Shown here: positions 11,689-22,881 of the stretch, piece by piece
Layout of the letters: each line of letters begins with the position of its first letter
How positions within the stretch are numbered: the first letter of the stretch is position 1
NCBI GenBank assembly: GCA_022036555.1
Contig: CM039129.1
Coordinates: 31,236,553 to 31,300,552 of the forward strand
Length of the DNA stretch: 64,000 bases
Source: Microstegium vimineum
Lineage: Eukaryota; Streptophyta; Magnoliopsida; Poales; Poaceae
Reading direction: 5' to 3'
The notes under the pieces: generated by a model
Databases searched by the model: none
Told to the model about the DNA's origin: nothing
What the model saw: the letters and a program-made list of their open reading frames with translations, nothing else
Made by a program: the position numbers and the translations under genes

Positions 11689-12285
11689 CCTCTACCTCGA
11701 CTTCGACCTCTCGAACCCCGGCGACGCCTCGACCTCCCCCTCGACCAAGGGTCAAGCAGAAGACCCTCGGGCAAAGGGCTCGATTAACCCAACTGCTCCG
11801 GCATGGGTAAAAGTGAACCCACCTAACGACATGGGCGCCCGCGTCCGCTGTCAAATCCGCCAACTCCCCGTCTAGTCCCCGATTCCCGTCAACTGTGCCA
11901 CCACTGCCGCCACTACTCGAGTACGGACTTCAACAGTACCCCTCGGAAAGTGAACAGTGCAACCCTCGACGACGACTTCGGGAACGCGACGAAGTCACAC
12001 AAGGCTCGACCCCCTCCCTCGACCGGGGGCTCGACCCCCTCCTCTTCAACAACTCCAGTACGGAAGCCGTCCCATCCGCTCCGTCCCGCTTCGGCCGTGG
12101 GACTCGCGCCCGCCTGCGGACACTACACTGCGACGACTTCTACTGATGCCACGACCGGGGACGCCTGAAGGACGGGAAGACCACGCCGCCACAGCGTTCG
12201 ATGTCTCTTCGCCAACACTATGCCGTGGATGCGCCGCCCATACTCCTACTATTAGGACCCTGTACCCTCAGGTCTCCCCCTGGTC

Positions 12286-12294
12286 TATAAAAGG
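12286..12294 (+). promoter_or_regulatory. TATA box of T2 5' LTR
   Basis: TATAAAAGG, about 380 bases before the LTR end, a usual distance for a start of transcription in the LTR. The 3' LTR has TAGAAAAGG here. Confidence 0.6.
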
Positions 12295-12670
12295 GGATGC
12301 CAAGGTAGAATATGGGACAGAGAGAGAAAAAAAGGAGTTGGGAGTCTCTCTCAGTCGGCTCCCACTTCATCTAGGACTCTGATCCAACTTTAGTTCTCAG
12401 GGACCCTAGACCACGCCTCACACACACACCGCGCCGCTCGATTGTCCCCTCGGGTGGCCCGATCCGTGTAACACTGCTTGTACCCCCCTGTACGAGCACG
12501 CTTTGGGTGCGAGATAATACAAGACATCCTCCCCCCACTGGACGTAGGGCCTTCTTGCCCGAACCAGGATAAATCTTGTGTCCGTCTTGCATCACGTCTG
12601 AGAGAGGGAGCACGCGATATACAAATTTACTCGTTGGTGGTCTTGACCCCCGGGTCATAACACCGACAGT

Positions 12671-12688
12671 TGGCGTGCCAGGTAGGGG
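12671..12688 (+). promoter_or_regulatory. T2 primer binding site
   Basis: TGGCGTGCCAGGTAGGGG starts two bases after the LTR. It closely resembles the TGGCGCGCCAGGTAGGGG primer site I know from RIRE2-type grass gypsy elements. I do not assign the tRNA. Confidence 0.75.
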
Positions 12689-12725
12689 GATTCGCGTGTT
12701 GATCAACTCCGAACTACTCTCTCAG

Positions 12726-13984
12726 ATGGATTCCACCATCCCACCATTCCCGTTCAACACCGTCATCTGGTTCGGCAGTCTAGGGTTCGTTTCCACGGAC
12801 GAGGGCGACTTCATAGTCTTCCCCTCCGCCCGTGGCCTAGACGTCAGCAGTTCCGCTGCACCAGAGCCAGCCAGGATCAGACGACGGTCCCTCCGCTTGC
12901 GACTTTGGCCTACGATCAGGAGGAGGTGCGAGCGGCATCGACGCGCTCGCCGTCGAGCAAATTCTGGGGTGCCAGATGCCATTCCCTCGATCCCAGCTGG
13001 CGACACAGCCCCTTCTCCTAGGGGTCCGTTTGATCCACGCCTGTGGGTCGAGGGCGGGCGTCTCCCCGAATGGGACTTCGGCTCTTCCACGTCATCGTCC
13101 CTGGAGGCTCCTGTGGCTTCTCCGACACCCTCGATCACGTCATCACCGCGTGACCCGTTCCCGTACGGGCTCCGCAACAGTGCCGGACTCTACTATGCTT
13201 TCGCAGGACTGTGAGAACATATACACGACGAGTCTCCCTGGACGCCGTCATGGGCGACGGCCGACCCCGTCACCACCCCTTCACCGGGATAGCCAGAGCT
13301 GCCCCGCACGTGGGGCACGTTACGGCGGCGCCTAGAGGAGGAAGAAACGGGCAGGCTCTTCCCCCACTTCTACCACGCTGACTTCGACTCGGACTCTCCC
13401 GACGAGAGCTACGACTCCACTCGGGAGTGCTTCCATCTCGACGAGCAAACCGTCCTCCAGGACGACGTCGACGACACCGCGGACACCGAAGAAGGGAGGG
13501 GGCCAACGCCACACCACCTCGAGATGCCATTCCCCCAAGTCCTCGTAGAGCCGATCCACCCCCCGATGTTCAGATTACGCAGGTCCGAGAGCTCCTCGGC
13601 AAGCTCGAGGAGGAGCGTCTGCGTCTTCAGCAGCTCGAACACGCCCTCGAGCGGGATCGAGGGCGTCCTCAGGGTGGAGGAGCTCGCGAGCGGGCCCGGG
13701 AGGTCCACCGGCAGATCGTCGAGGAGGGGAACGCCGAACCCCGAGTCTTCAACCGCGCCAGCCAGAATGTCGTAGCAGCCGCGATGCTGCTCCGCGACAT
13801 GCCGGCGCCATCGACCCCCCAGGCACAACGTATCAGGGAGGAAATCCAGGGGCTACTCCAGACTGCGGCCGTCCAGCAGGCGGAGAGCTCGGCCTCGAGG
13901 CGTCGAGGGGCTGCCTCTGAGCGGCAAGCAGCGCCCCCTCGACAAAATCGGGAGGCCTCTGTCCACCAGAACAAGGCGCCCTAG
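12726..13984 (+). pseudogene. T2 gag N-terminal region, broken
   Basis: ATG at 12726 opens MDSTIPPFPFNTVIWFG, a start of the RIRE2-like gag type. The frame ends at about 13214 after a shift. A second frame, about 13427-13984, carries a coiled coil (LGKLEEERLRLQQLEHALE) and ends in TAG (13982-13984), followed in frame by TGA 15 bases later. Past these stops the frame continues into the gag core at 14042. The stops sit where CAG and CGA codons would be expected. Role: the assembly part of the virus-like particle. Confidence 0.6.
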
Positions 13985-14041
13985 GGCAGGGTCGAGCCAT
14001 GACCGGTTCAGGAACGCCTCGTCGATGACCTCCCCCCTCGA

Positions 14042-15433
14042 GTGAACAATCAACGTCGATACGGCGACGCCGAGGCTCGAGGCTACAGCGCTCACCGAGG
14101 CGGGCGCTACGACAGCGACGAAGACCGATGTCGGTCTCCGGAGCCACCGGGGCCTCGAGTATTCGGAAGAACTATCCGGCGGGCTTCCCTGCCCGTACGT
14201 TTCCGACCACCCACCAGCCTGATCAAGTACAACGGCGAAACCAAGCCAGAGCTCTGGCTTGCCGATTTCAGACTGGCATGCCAGCTGGGGGGAGCCAAAG
14301 ATGACCTCGTCATCATCCGGCAACTCCCATTGTTCCTCTCCGACACCGCTCGAAGGTGGCTCGAGGAGCTACCTCCAGACTTGATCCAGGACTGGTCCGA
14401 CCTGGTACGGATCTTCGAGGGCAACTTCAAGGGCACCTACGAGCGCCCGGGCAACTCCTGGGACCTTCGCGGCTGTAAGCAGAAACCAGGGGAGACCCTC
14501 CGCGCCTTCACCCGTCGGTTCTCGAAGCAGCGTACCGCACTGACCCACATCTCCGACCACGAGGTCATCACGGCGTTCATCGCCGGAACAACCTGCAAGG
14601 ATCTGGTGCGGGAGCTGGGGCGAAACATCCCCAAGACTGCCAACGAGCTCATGGACGTCATCGCCAACTACGTTGCTGGCGAAGAGGCCGTGGGCGCGTT
14701 CTTCCAGATTCCCCCAGGGAAGGAGGAGGGCAACGCGGATGAACCCGGGGGCTCGGACGATGGGCCCAAGAGGAATAAGGGGCCCAGGAGGAACAACAAC
14801 AGCAATGGAGGCCGGAAGAAGAGGAAGAAGAAGAACCAACTGGGCCGGCGCAACGTCGAGCCCAACGTCGAGCACGACGACGACCCCGACGACCTTGTCG
14901 CTGCAACGGACAAGCGGAAGCCTCGAGGGCCCCCTCCGGACGGGGGCGTCTTCGACAAGATGCTGAAGGAGCCCTGCCCCTATCATATGGGCCCGACCAA
15001 CCACCGCCTTGAGGATTGCCGCATGCTTCGTAGGCACTTCGTCCCTCCTGGTCCCAGGAGAGACGACGGCAAGGAAGACCCGCCTTGTGACGTCCACGTC
15101 AGGGGCGATGTCCAAAAAGGAGGCTTCCCCGAGATCCATGACTGCTACATGATCTACGGGGGACCCTCGACCCACCTCACCACGCGCCAGCGCAAGAGGG
15201 AGCGTCGAGAAGTTTTTTCCGTTCGGGCCCAGGCCCCACGATACCTCGACTGGTCCCACACGCCGATCACCTTTGATAAGGACGACCACCCCGAGCACAT
15301 CCCCAACGCAGGGCTTACCCGCTCGTCGTCGACCCGATCATCCTCAACACCCGCCTCAGCAAGGTGCTCATGGACGGGGGGAGCAGCCTCAACATCATCT
15401 ACGCCGAGACCCTCGACCTCCTGGGGATCCTGA
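14042..15433 (+). CDS. T2 gag core
   Basis: A 463-codon open frame. The retrotransposon gag domain is at about residues 60-200: PELWLADFRLACQL, ARRWLEELP, FEGNFKGTYERPG, LRAFTRRFSKQ and VITAFIAGT. A lysine/arginine-rich segment (KKRKKKNQ) and a Cys/His motif, CPYHMGPTNHRLEDC, follow; the latter is typical of this clade in place of a classic CCHC knuckle. Real gag sequence ends near 15310, where a one-base shift moves to the protease frame, so the last 40 or so residues of this frame are out of frame. The start at 14042 is only the first codon after the upstream stops. Confidence 0.8.
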   Translation: MNNQRRYGDAEARGYSAHRGGRYDSDEDRCRSPEPPGPRVFGRTIRRASLPVRFRPPTSLIKYNGETKPELWLADFRLACQLGGAKDDLVIIRQLPLFLSDTARRWLEELPPDLIQDWSDLVRIFEGNFKGTYERPGNSWDLRGCKQKPGETLRAFTRRFSKQRTALTHISDHEVITAFIAGTTCKDLVRELGRNIPKTANELMDVIANYVAGEEAVGAFFQIPPGKEEGNADEPGGSDDGPKRNKGPRRNNNSNGGRKKRKKKNQLGRRNVEPNVEHDDDPDDLVAATDKRKPRGPPPDGGVFDKMLKEPCPYHMGPTNHRLEDCRMLRRHFVPPGPRRDDGKEDPPCDVHVRGDVQKGGFPEIHDCYMIYGGPSTHLTTRQRKRERREVFSVRAQAPRYLDWSHTPITFDKDDHPEHIPNAGLTRSSSTRSSSTPASARCSWTGGAASTSSTPRPSTSWGS

Positions 15434-15940
15434 GGACCATGCTCCTGCCCAGCGCGGGGGGGGGGGGGGGGGTTCCACGGAATCGTCCCGGGGAAGAAGG
15501 CACTCCCGATCGGCCGCGTCAAGCTGCCGGTCTGCTTCGGCGTCCCCTCGAAATTCCGAAAGGAAGAGCTGACCTTTGAGGTGGTCGCGTGGCGAGGCAC
15601 CTACCACACCATCATCGGTAGACCGGGGTACGCCAAGTTCATGGCGGTCCCGAACTACACCTACCTCAAGCTCAAGATGCCGGGGCCCTCGGGGGTCATC
15701 ACCGTCGACACCTCCTACGAGCACGCATACGACTGCGACGTCGAGTGCGTGGAAAAAGCCGAAGCCCGTGAGGATTCGGCTATCCTCGTGGCCCTCGACG
15801 ACTTGTCCGGAGAGATCCCCGACCCCAAGCGCCACGCTGGCAACTTCAAGCCGGCGGAAGACACGAAGACCGTCCCGCTCGACCCCGGCCTCGAGGATGG
15901 GAAGGTGCTGACGATCAGTGCCACCCTCGAGCTCAAATAG
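15315..15940 (+). pseudogene. T2 aspartic protease, frameshifted at a poly-G run
   Basis: KVLMDGGSSLNIIYAETLDLLG (split here only by description; DGG is the active-site triad of this clade) starts near 15360. At 15456-15472 an uninterrupted run of 17 G replaces normal sequence and shifts the frame. The second half, EELTFEVVAW and YHTIIGRPGYAKFMAVPN, continues in the frame of 15581-15940. The frame ends in TAG at 15938-15940, where CAG (Gln) would read on into the RT leader EAVLVDFLRANADVFAW. The protease would mature the gag-pol polyprotein. It cannot be made intact from this copy. Confidence 0.75.
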
Positions 15941-17579
15941 GAAGCCGTGCTCGTCGACTTTCTCCGAGCGAACGCCGACGTGTTCGCATGGAGTCCCTCG
16001 GACATGCGGGCATCCCGAGGGAAGTCACCGAGCACTCCTTGGACATCCGAGCCGGGTCCAAACCGGTGAAGCAACGCCTGCGCCGCTTCGACGAGGAGAA
16101 GCATAGGATCATCGGGAGGAGGTCGACAAGCTTTTGAAGGCCGGATTCATCAAGGAGGTACATCATCCCGAGTGGTTAGCTAATCCCGTGCTTGTAAAGA
16201 AAAAGAATGGGAAAGATAGGATGTGTGTAGACTACACCAGTTTAAATAAAGCATGTCCTAAAGTTCCTTTTCCTTTACCTCGCATCGACCAAATAGTAGA
16301 TTCCACTTCGGGATGTGAAACCCTTTGCTTCCTTGATGCATACTCCGGCTACCACCAAATAAAGATGAAGGAGTCCGATCAGCTTGCGACCTCTTTCATC
16401 ACTCCTTTCGGCATGTTTTGCTACCTCACAATGCCCTTCGGCTTGCGGAACTCCGGGGCCACCTACCAGCGATGCATGCTCCACGTCTTCGGGAAACACA
16501 TAGCGCCGACCGTCGAGGCCTACGTCGATGACATCGTGGTCAAGTCCAGAACCGTCGGAAACCTAGTCGGAGACCTCGAGATTGCGTTTGGGTGCCTCAG
16601 GGCTAACCGCATAAAAGTAAATCCTGAGAAGTGTGTCTTCGGGGTCCCTCAAGGCATGCTCTTAGGATACATAGTTTCCCAGCGCGGCATCGAGGCCAAT
16701 CCTGAGAAGGTAACCGCCATCATGAGGATGGGCCCGATCAAAGACCTCAAGAGCGTGCAAAGGGTTGCTGGGTGCCTTGCCTCCCTCAGTCGCTTCATCT
16801 CGAGGCTCGGAGAAAAGGCCCTACCCCTTTATCGACTCCTGAAGAAGACAGAACACTTCGCGTGGACCGTCGAAGCCGAGGAATCCCTCTCGAGGCTTAA
16901 GGCCTTGCTCACCTCGCCCCCGGTCTTGGTCCCCCCGAGCCCGGCCGAGCCCCTCCTGCTCTATGTCGCGGCGACTACGCAGGTAGTCAGCGCGGTCATA
17001 GTAGTCGAGAGGGAGGAAGAGGAACATGCCCTGCCGGTTCAGAGGCCTGTCTACTTCGTGAGCGAGGTCCTTTCCGAAACCAAGACAAGGTATCCCCACA
17101 TCCAGAAGCTGCTGTACGCGGTCGTCCTCACTCGGCGGAAGCTCAAACACTATTTCCTGGGCCATCCGGTCACTGTGGTTTCTTCGTTCCCCCTCGGAGA
17201 GATAATCTAGAATCGGAAGGCATCGGGAAGGATCGCCAAGTGGTCCGCCGAGCTCATGGGGGAGACCCTCTCCTACGCCCCTCGGAAGGCTATCAAGTCT
17301 CAGGTACTGGCAGATTTCCTTGCAGAATGGACCGACACCCAACTACCCCCCGCACAGGTTCAGAGCGAGCTCTGGGCCATGTACTTCGACGGATCACTGA
17401 TGAAGACGGGAGCGGGCGCAGGATTACTATTCGTATCACCCTCAGGGGTCCATATGCGATATGTCATCCGCCTCCACTTCCCCGCCTCCAACAACGTCGC
17501 CAAGTACGAGGCCCTCATCAACGGCCTGCGCATCGCCATCGAGCTCGGAGTCCGACGCCTCGACGTGCGAGGGGACTCT
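15941..17579 (+). pseudogene. T2 gypsy reverse transcriptase and RNase H, broken
   Basis: Leader FAWSPSDM near 15975 is followed by one shift. The open part 16134-17210 holds the full RT palm and fingers: WLANPVLVKKKNGK, CVDYTSLNKACP, FLDAYSGYHQI, FGLRNSGATYQR, and the catalytic YVDD at 16521-16532. RNase H starts near 16860 with the usual connection; TAG at 17208-17210 interrupts it, replacing an expected Gln. It resumes (LWAMYFDGSLMKTGAGAG, YEALINGLRIA) until TAG at 17580-17582, again in place of CAG. Otherwise it is well preserved. Confidence 0.85.
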
Positions 17580-17582
17580 TAG

Positions 17583-19175
17583 TTGGTGATTGACCAAGTG
17601 ATGAAAGACTCAAGCTGCCACGATCCTAAGATGGAAGCCTACTGCAAGGAGGTTCGAAAGCTCGAGGACAAGTTCTATGGCCTCGAGCTCAACCACGTAG
17701 CCCGTCGGTACAACGAGGCTGCCGACGAGCTGGCCAAAATCGCGTCTACTCGAGGCACGGTCCCCCCCGACATCTTCTCGAGGGATCTGCACACGCCATC
17801 TGTCGACCTAGGCTCGGGGGCTCCCGCCCTCGAGCAAGGGGTCGACCCACCCCCATCGACCGATCCCCCCTCGAGCGGGGGAGAGGTCATGGAGATCGAC
17901 GGGGCCGCCTCGACGCCAACCCCTTCGACGGATTGGCGCGCTCCTTACCTCGAGTACCTGACGCGAGGCGAACTACCAGAAGACCGCACGGAAGCCCGTC
18001 GAGTAGCTCGACGTGCCAAAACCTACGTCTTGTATGGGGATGGCCGCGAGCTATATCGATGTAGCCCGTCGGGTGTACTTCAACGCTGCCTCACCCTCGA
18101 GGAGGGGAGGGCACTGCTGAAGGACCTACACTCGGGGGCTTGTGGCCACCACACGACGCCAAGAACGCTAGTAGGAAGTGCCTTTCAACAAGGCTTCTAC
18201 TGGCCGACGGCCGTCAACGATGCCACCAAACTCGTTCGATCGTGCCAGGGATGCCAATTCTACGCCAGGCAGACCCACCTACCCGCCCAAGCTCTTCAGA
18301 TGATACCCATAACTTGGCCGTTCGCAGTATGGGGGCTCGACATGGTCGGTCCCCTGAAAAGAACCAAGGGTGGGCACACTCACCTTCTCGTGGCCATCGA
18401 CAAGTTCTCGAAGTGGATCGAGGCTCGACCCATCGCCAACATCCAGTCTCGGCAAGCCGTGCTATTCTTCACCGACATCATCCACCGCTTCGGGGTCCCC
18501 AACGTCATCATCACCGACAATGGCACGCAGTTCACCAGCCAAAAGTTCCTGGACTTCTGCGACGATCACCACATCAGGGTGAATTGGTCTGCAGTTGCCC
18601 ACCCTCGAACTAACGGTCAGGTCGAGCGTGCCAATGGTATGGTTTTACAGGGCCTCAAGCCAAGGATCTTCGACCGGCTGAACAGACATGGAAAGAGATG
18701 GGTCGAAGAGCTGCCCGCTGTGCTATGGAGTCTCCGAACGACACCGAGTCGAGCTACGGGGTTCTCCCCGTTCTTCTTGGTCTATGGGTCCGAGGCCGTC
18801 CTCCCCACCGACCTCGAGTACGGGTCCCCTCGACTGAAAACCTACAGCGAGCAAGCCAACACAGTAGCCCGAGAGGACTCCCTCGACCAGCTCGAGGAAG
18901 CTCGTGACATGGCCCTCTTCAAGTCGGCCCAGTACCAGCAGACGCTACGACGCTACCACGACAAGAACGTGCGCAAAAGGGACCTCAACGTCGGCAACCT
19001 CGTTCTGCGCCGTCGACAGAGCAACAAGGGGCGTCACAAGCTGACACCACCTTGGGAGGGACCCTTCATCGTGGCAGAGGTGCTGAAGCCCGGCACTTAC
19101 AAACTGAAGAAAGAGAAGGGCGAGCTCTTCACCAACGCGTGGAACATCGAACAGCTACGTCGCTTCTATCCCTGA
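17583..19175 (+). CDS. T2 RNase H end and integrase
   Basis: A 530-codon open frame. It starts with the end of RNase H (LVIDQVMKD, ARRYNEAADELAKIAS), then a linker and the HHCC zinc-binding domain (HSGACGHHT... CQGCQFYAR). The catalytic core shows WGLDMVGPL, ITDNGTQFTSQKF and NGQVERANG, which supply D, D and E. A GPY/F-like module follows (WEGPFIVAEVLKPGTYKL), ending NIEQLRRFYP before TGA. Integrase inserts the DNA copy into the host genome. It is intact here. The nominal start is only the codon after the TAG at 17580-17582; the true product is the polyprotein. Confidence 0.9.
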   Translation: MVIDQVMKDSSCHDPKMEAYCKEVRKLEDKFYGLELNHVARRYNEAADELAKIASTRGTVPPDIFSRDLHTPSVDLGSGAPALEQGVDPPPSTDPPSSGGEVMEIDGAASTPTPSTDWRAPYLEYLTRGELPEDRTEARRVARRAKTYVLYGDGRELYRCSPSGVLQRCLTLEEGRALLKDLHSGACGHHTTPRTLVGSAFQQGFYWPTAVNDATKLVRSCQGCQFYARQTHLPAQALQMIPITWPFAVWGLDMVGPLKRTKGGHTHLLVAIDKFSKWIEARPIANIQSRQAVLFFTDIIHRFGVPNVIITDNGTQFTSQKFLDFCDDHHIRVNWSAVAHPRTNGQVERANGMVLQGLKPRIFDRLNRHGKRWVEELPAVLWSLRTTPSRATGFSPFFLVYGSEAVLPTDLEYGSPRLKTYSEQANTVAREDSLDQLEEARDMALFKSAQYQQTLRRYHDKNVRKRDLNVGNLVLRRRQSNKGRHKLTPPWEGPFIVAEVLKPGTYKLKKEKGELFTNAWNIEQLRRFYP

Positions 19176-19754
19176 GGCCCCAGGGCCTTGTACATTTTCG
19201 CATTTATGTACAAATTCTCGAATGAATAAAATGTTCTTGAAACACATTTCATGTTCGTTCGTAGCCCGAAGGTAGCCTCGACTTTGCCCGGACAAAGTTG
19301 AGCTCCCCTCGGGGGCCGGCAGAAGGGCACCCCCGTCCTAAGTCCCTGAAAAACCCCGTACGCTTTTTCTCGAAACTCGACCCCCTCTCGTTCTTCGCCT
19401 CGAGCACGCTTCATAACTAGGTAAAGGTGCCTCGAACCCCCTAAGGGTCGAGGGTGCCGTCGAGTCAGGGACTCACCTACGCCCCAGGGCTATGGTATCC
19501 CTACTCGCCACCCCCTTCCAAGGATAAGAGCGTGCGTCGAACACTTAGTTCACAGGCATCGACTCAGGCAAAGAAAAGCAGGGAAAGCTCGAAAAAATGA
19601 AATTAACTCTGTGCACATCGATCAAAATGCATTATATACAAAAAGCCCTCGGGGGCGTGGCATTGTATTGGTACAGTGGCCTAACTATTACATGGACCTT
19701 TTTGTCCAGATATGGCTCGCAGGCCCGCGACTACCCGTCAACATCTCTAGAGGC
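19176..19754. other. T2 region between integrase stop and antisense gene end
   Basis: It contains the downstream flank of both convergent genes. I see no further coding sequence. AATAAA occurs at 19224-19229 on the plus strand (GAATGAATAAAATG), a possible but unproven polyadenylation signal after integrase. Confidence 0.35.
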
Positions 19755-20282
19755 CTACTCATCCGCCGAGGGGATCACGTCGGGCTCGAAGAGTTTCGCC
19801 AGCTGGCCTCCGGGCACCTCTGCGTGATCCATCAGCTCCTGACACCTCGCGTCGTTCTGCTCCTCGGTCAGATCCGGGTCGGTGGCGAACCCGTCGACAA
19901 CGAGGTTGAGATCCACGTCATAGAAGGAGTTGACGACCGCGAGGGCCCGCTTCACCCCCACATGCAGGGCGGCTCGGACGTTCTCCGTCACCCCCCGCGT
20001 CATGGCGTAGAAGCGGCGCAGCAAGGATTCCCCCCGAGCATCCCCCTCGAGCTCCGGCTCCGGCTCGACCGAGAGGTCGTCACAGAAGGTGTTGATGGCG
20101 GCCGTAAGCGTTGCGTTGAGGTTCGCCTCGGTGCTCAGCAGGCCCTAAAGATTGTCCAGGTCCTTGTGGGCGCGAGCATTCTCCTCCGCAAGCTCTGCCG
20201 AAAGAAGCACATAACGGTCAAAACCCGAAAGCAGAAAAAGGGTCGAGGCAGGACAGACCCCGCAAACACCCGGAACACTCAC

Positions 20283-21279
20283 CTTGGGCCTGCACATCCA
20301 AGGTGGAGTAGGCCTGCTCGGCCTCCTCGAGCTGGTGGCGGACGGCGTCAAAGTCGGAGGACTGGTCCCTGACTTGGGCCTCGAGACCCTCGACGGCCTT
20401 ATATGCGTCGCCGAGGGCCTCCCTCTGCTTCATCGCCACCATGCCCAGGGAGGTCGCGCGGGTCCGAGCCTTCTCCTCCGAGGTGGCCAGAGCGTCGCGC
20501 TCGCGGGAGACGGCGTCGAGGTCTCCCCTCAGCCGGGCGGCCTCCTCCGCGGCCTTGCGCTGGGCCTCGACGGCGGCATCCCGCTCCTGCCTGGCGGCGA
20601 TGGTCGACCGAAGGGCATCGTCGAGCTTTGCCTGCGCCGACGACAAGGCCTCCCGGGCTTCCTTCTGGATAGCCTCGTAGTCGGCCTTCGCGTGGGCGAC
20701 CCTCGACTCAGCATCCTTCTGGATAGTCGCCGCCTCCGCCTTCGCACGAGCGGCCTCATCCCTCGCCTTCTCCAGAGAGCTGCCCCTGTACCCGGAGAAT
20801 GTACCGGGACTTCTCGTACGACCTCACCCGCAGCGACTGACAAGGATAAAGACGAAAATCGTCAACAAACGGCAACCAGGCAGTGCAAAGCGCTATCTAA
20901 GGTGGAATAGAACCTACCTCCATCCCCTCGCGTATGTCCGCGGCGGCGACCTCCGCAGCGCGACGCACCGAGTGCTCGAACCAGCCCCGGAGCTCCTCGA
21001 CGCTCTCCCACCGTCGAAGCTCGGACTGGTCGTCGAGCGTGAGGAAGAGTCGCTCGGGGTCTCGAGGGTCCGCCACCTCGAGAACCTCCTGGCCCCACGC
21101 CGCGCTACGGGCGGCGATCCTCTGCTCCATCAGCCCGGTGACGCCAATGCGCAAGTCCCCCCCTCCTTGGTAATCGGAGAGGGGCGAGGCTTCCTCCTCG
21201 ACGCCACCTCGCGAAGACGTCGACAACCCCGCCAAGCCATCGCCTCCGGTGGAGGAAGATCCTGGCCGATAGGACGACC
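20283..21279 (-). CDS. T2 antisense gene exons 4-5 (coiled coil)
   Basis: Exon 4 (21279-20918) reads LMEQRIAARSAAWGQEVLE, ERLFLTLDDQSELRRWES and FEHSVRRAAEVAAADIREGM. Exon 5 (20836-20283) is a long heptad-like helix (LEKARDEAARAKAEAATIQK, AAVEAQRKAAEEAARLRGDL). One small indel near 20795 shifts the frame between the start of exon 5 and the coiled coil. The coiled coil suggests a multimerising protein. Confidence 0.65.
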
Positions 21280-22077
21280 CTGCGCGATAAAGAGCTCAAA
21301 AAAGTAAGTGCCCAGCGAGATAGACCCACCGCGTCTCGAGCGAATCAAAGTGCGACTTACCTTGAGACGCCGGCCCCCCAACCTCAAGGGGAGGTCGAGC
21401 CACCTCCGACTCCGCCCGAGGGGCCGCGATGATGGCCAGTTCCGCCGGGTCCACCAACTCGACCACCATCTCGTCCACCTGGGCTAGGGTGGACTCCATC
21501 AACATTCCACTCTGTGCCGGCGCGGGCGTCCCCTCGACGCGCTCGAGCCGGAGTCGAGCCTCCAGCGCCGCCAGACGCTCGGGCCAGCGCCCCGGCGTCG
21601 GGTGAGCCGGGGCCTCCCACTCGTCCGCGGGGGCCTGGGGCTCGACCACGTCCACCTCCTGGCCCGCGACCGCCGTCGGCAGGAGCTCCGCGCCCCCCGG
21701 GGCGCCAGACGCGACCCCTTCTGACGGCCGCGCAGGCGCCGCGACCGTCGCTTCGACGGCTACCACCGCCGGTGGGTCCGCCTCCTCCGCCGTTTGGGTA
21801 AGCGCCGAGGCCCCCTGTTCCTCCCCCCGCGCCGCCACCTCCGGGGCCATGGCTGCCTGTGCCGCCTCGGGGGCGACCGTCGAAGGGGGCGGGGCTGCCG
21901 GACCAACCTCGGCGGCGGCTTGCACCACGGCCCCCGTCTTTAGCTTCTTAGCAGGGGAGGGGAGCGCAGCTCCCAGCCGGCGCTTCGACCTGAAAAAGGA
22001 ACACGGGTGCGATAATAAGCACGAGTCCTCACCGACGAAAAAAAGGAAAAACGCATAATAACCAGAACTCGACTTAC

Positions 22078-22796
22078 CCGCTCGGAGCCCGACGCTTTGG
22101 CTCGGCGCCCGCCGGGCTGGTCGAGCTCTGGGGCGCCACTGCCTGGGGGGCGGGGGTCGAGGCTGCACTCGCCACCTTCTCCCGAGCAGGGGCCGGCGGC
22201 GCCACCGTCGACTTCTTGCCGGCCCCCACCCGCGCCGACGGGCCCGGCGCCCGCGCGCTCGACGCGGCGGGCTTCAGGGGCTCGCTTGGTCGACCCTTCG
22301 ACGGCGACGCCACCTTCGCCCTCTTGCCGGTCTCCGCTTGAGCCGGCGGGCCCGGCACCCAGGCGCTCAACGCAGTGGGCGTCGGGGGTTCGCTCGATCG
22401 ACCCCCCGACGAGGGCCGCGGCGTCTGCGACCGCGTCTGCCGCGGCGTGACTTCTTGCGAGGCCACGGGGCGCTCCGCCCGTGGCCCAACTTCAACAGGA
22501 GGGGCCGACTTCGAGGTCGACCCCCCCTCTCCACCAGTAGCAGCGGCCGCCTGCTCTGGCGCCGTCTCCTCTTGCTCGTCCTCCTCCTCCGAGGGCGACA
22601 GCTCCTCATCGAGGCCCAACCGCCTCTGTTGGGCCCGACGCTGCTTCCTCTGCTCTTTCTTTAGAGCCTTCTTGGCCGTCTTCTTCTTCTTCTTGTCCTT
22701 GTCGGACTTTTGCTTCTCCGCGCGGAGGCGGTTCGCCTCCCTCGTGGCCCGGTCCTCCAGCACCGGCGGACGCGAGCGCTTGTAGGACACGTTCCC
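22078..22796 (-). CDS. T2 antisense gene exon 2 (basic, low complexity)
   Basis: Starts GNVSYKRSRPPVLEDRATRE in phase with exon 1. A lysine-rich helix (KDKKKKKTAKKALKKEQRK) could be a nuclear targeting signal, followed by acidic and Pro/Ala/Ser-rich sequence. No stop is present up to the donor GTAAGTCG. Confidence 0.65.
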
Positions 22797-22881
22797 CTGC
22801 GGGACGCAAGGGGGTAAGAGAACAAGCAGAAAGGACGGAAGGGGTGGGCGCGAGGACTTAAACTGAAGGAAAGGATCTTAC

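Larger units (their letters stand above)
11392..12668 (+). repeat. T2 5' LTR (1277 bp)
   Basis: It begins TGTCGGGTACG and ends ACCGACA, an inverted terminal pair TGTCGG/CCGACA. Inside are three 45-bp tandem units (11554-11688) and a TATA box TATAAAAGG (12286-12294). Polymorphisms against the 3' LTR are mostly transitions. Open frames here on both strands are not genes. Confidence 0.92.

Noticed and set aside
11519..11863. Open frames in the T2 LTR on both strands (repeated at 25659-26042)
   Set aside because: They arise from the 45-bp GC-rich tandem repeat; repetitive protein without domain, located in LTRs.
14369..15298. 309-codon minus-strand frame opposite T2 gag
   Set aside because: A shadow of GC-rich gag coding sequence; no motif, and gag itself explains the openness.
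20284..20910. 208-codon plus-strand frame opposite the T2 antisense gene (also 22375-22785, 21514-21801)
   Set aside because: Mirror of the coiled-coil exons; Leu/Gly/Arg-rich without domain, and it crosses the splice sites of the better supported gene.
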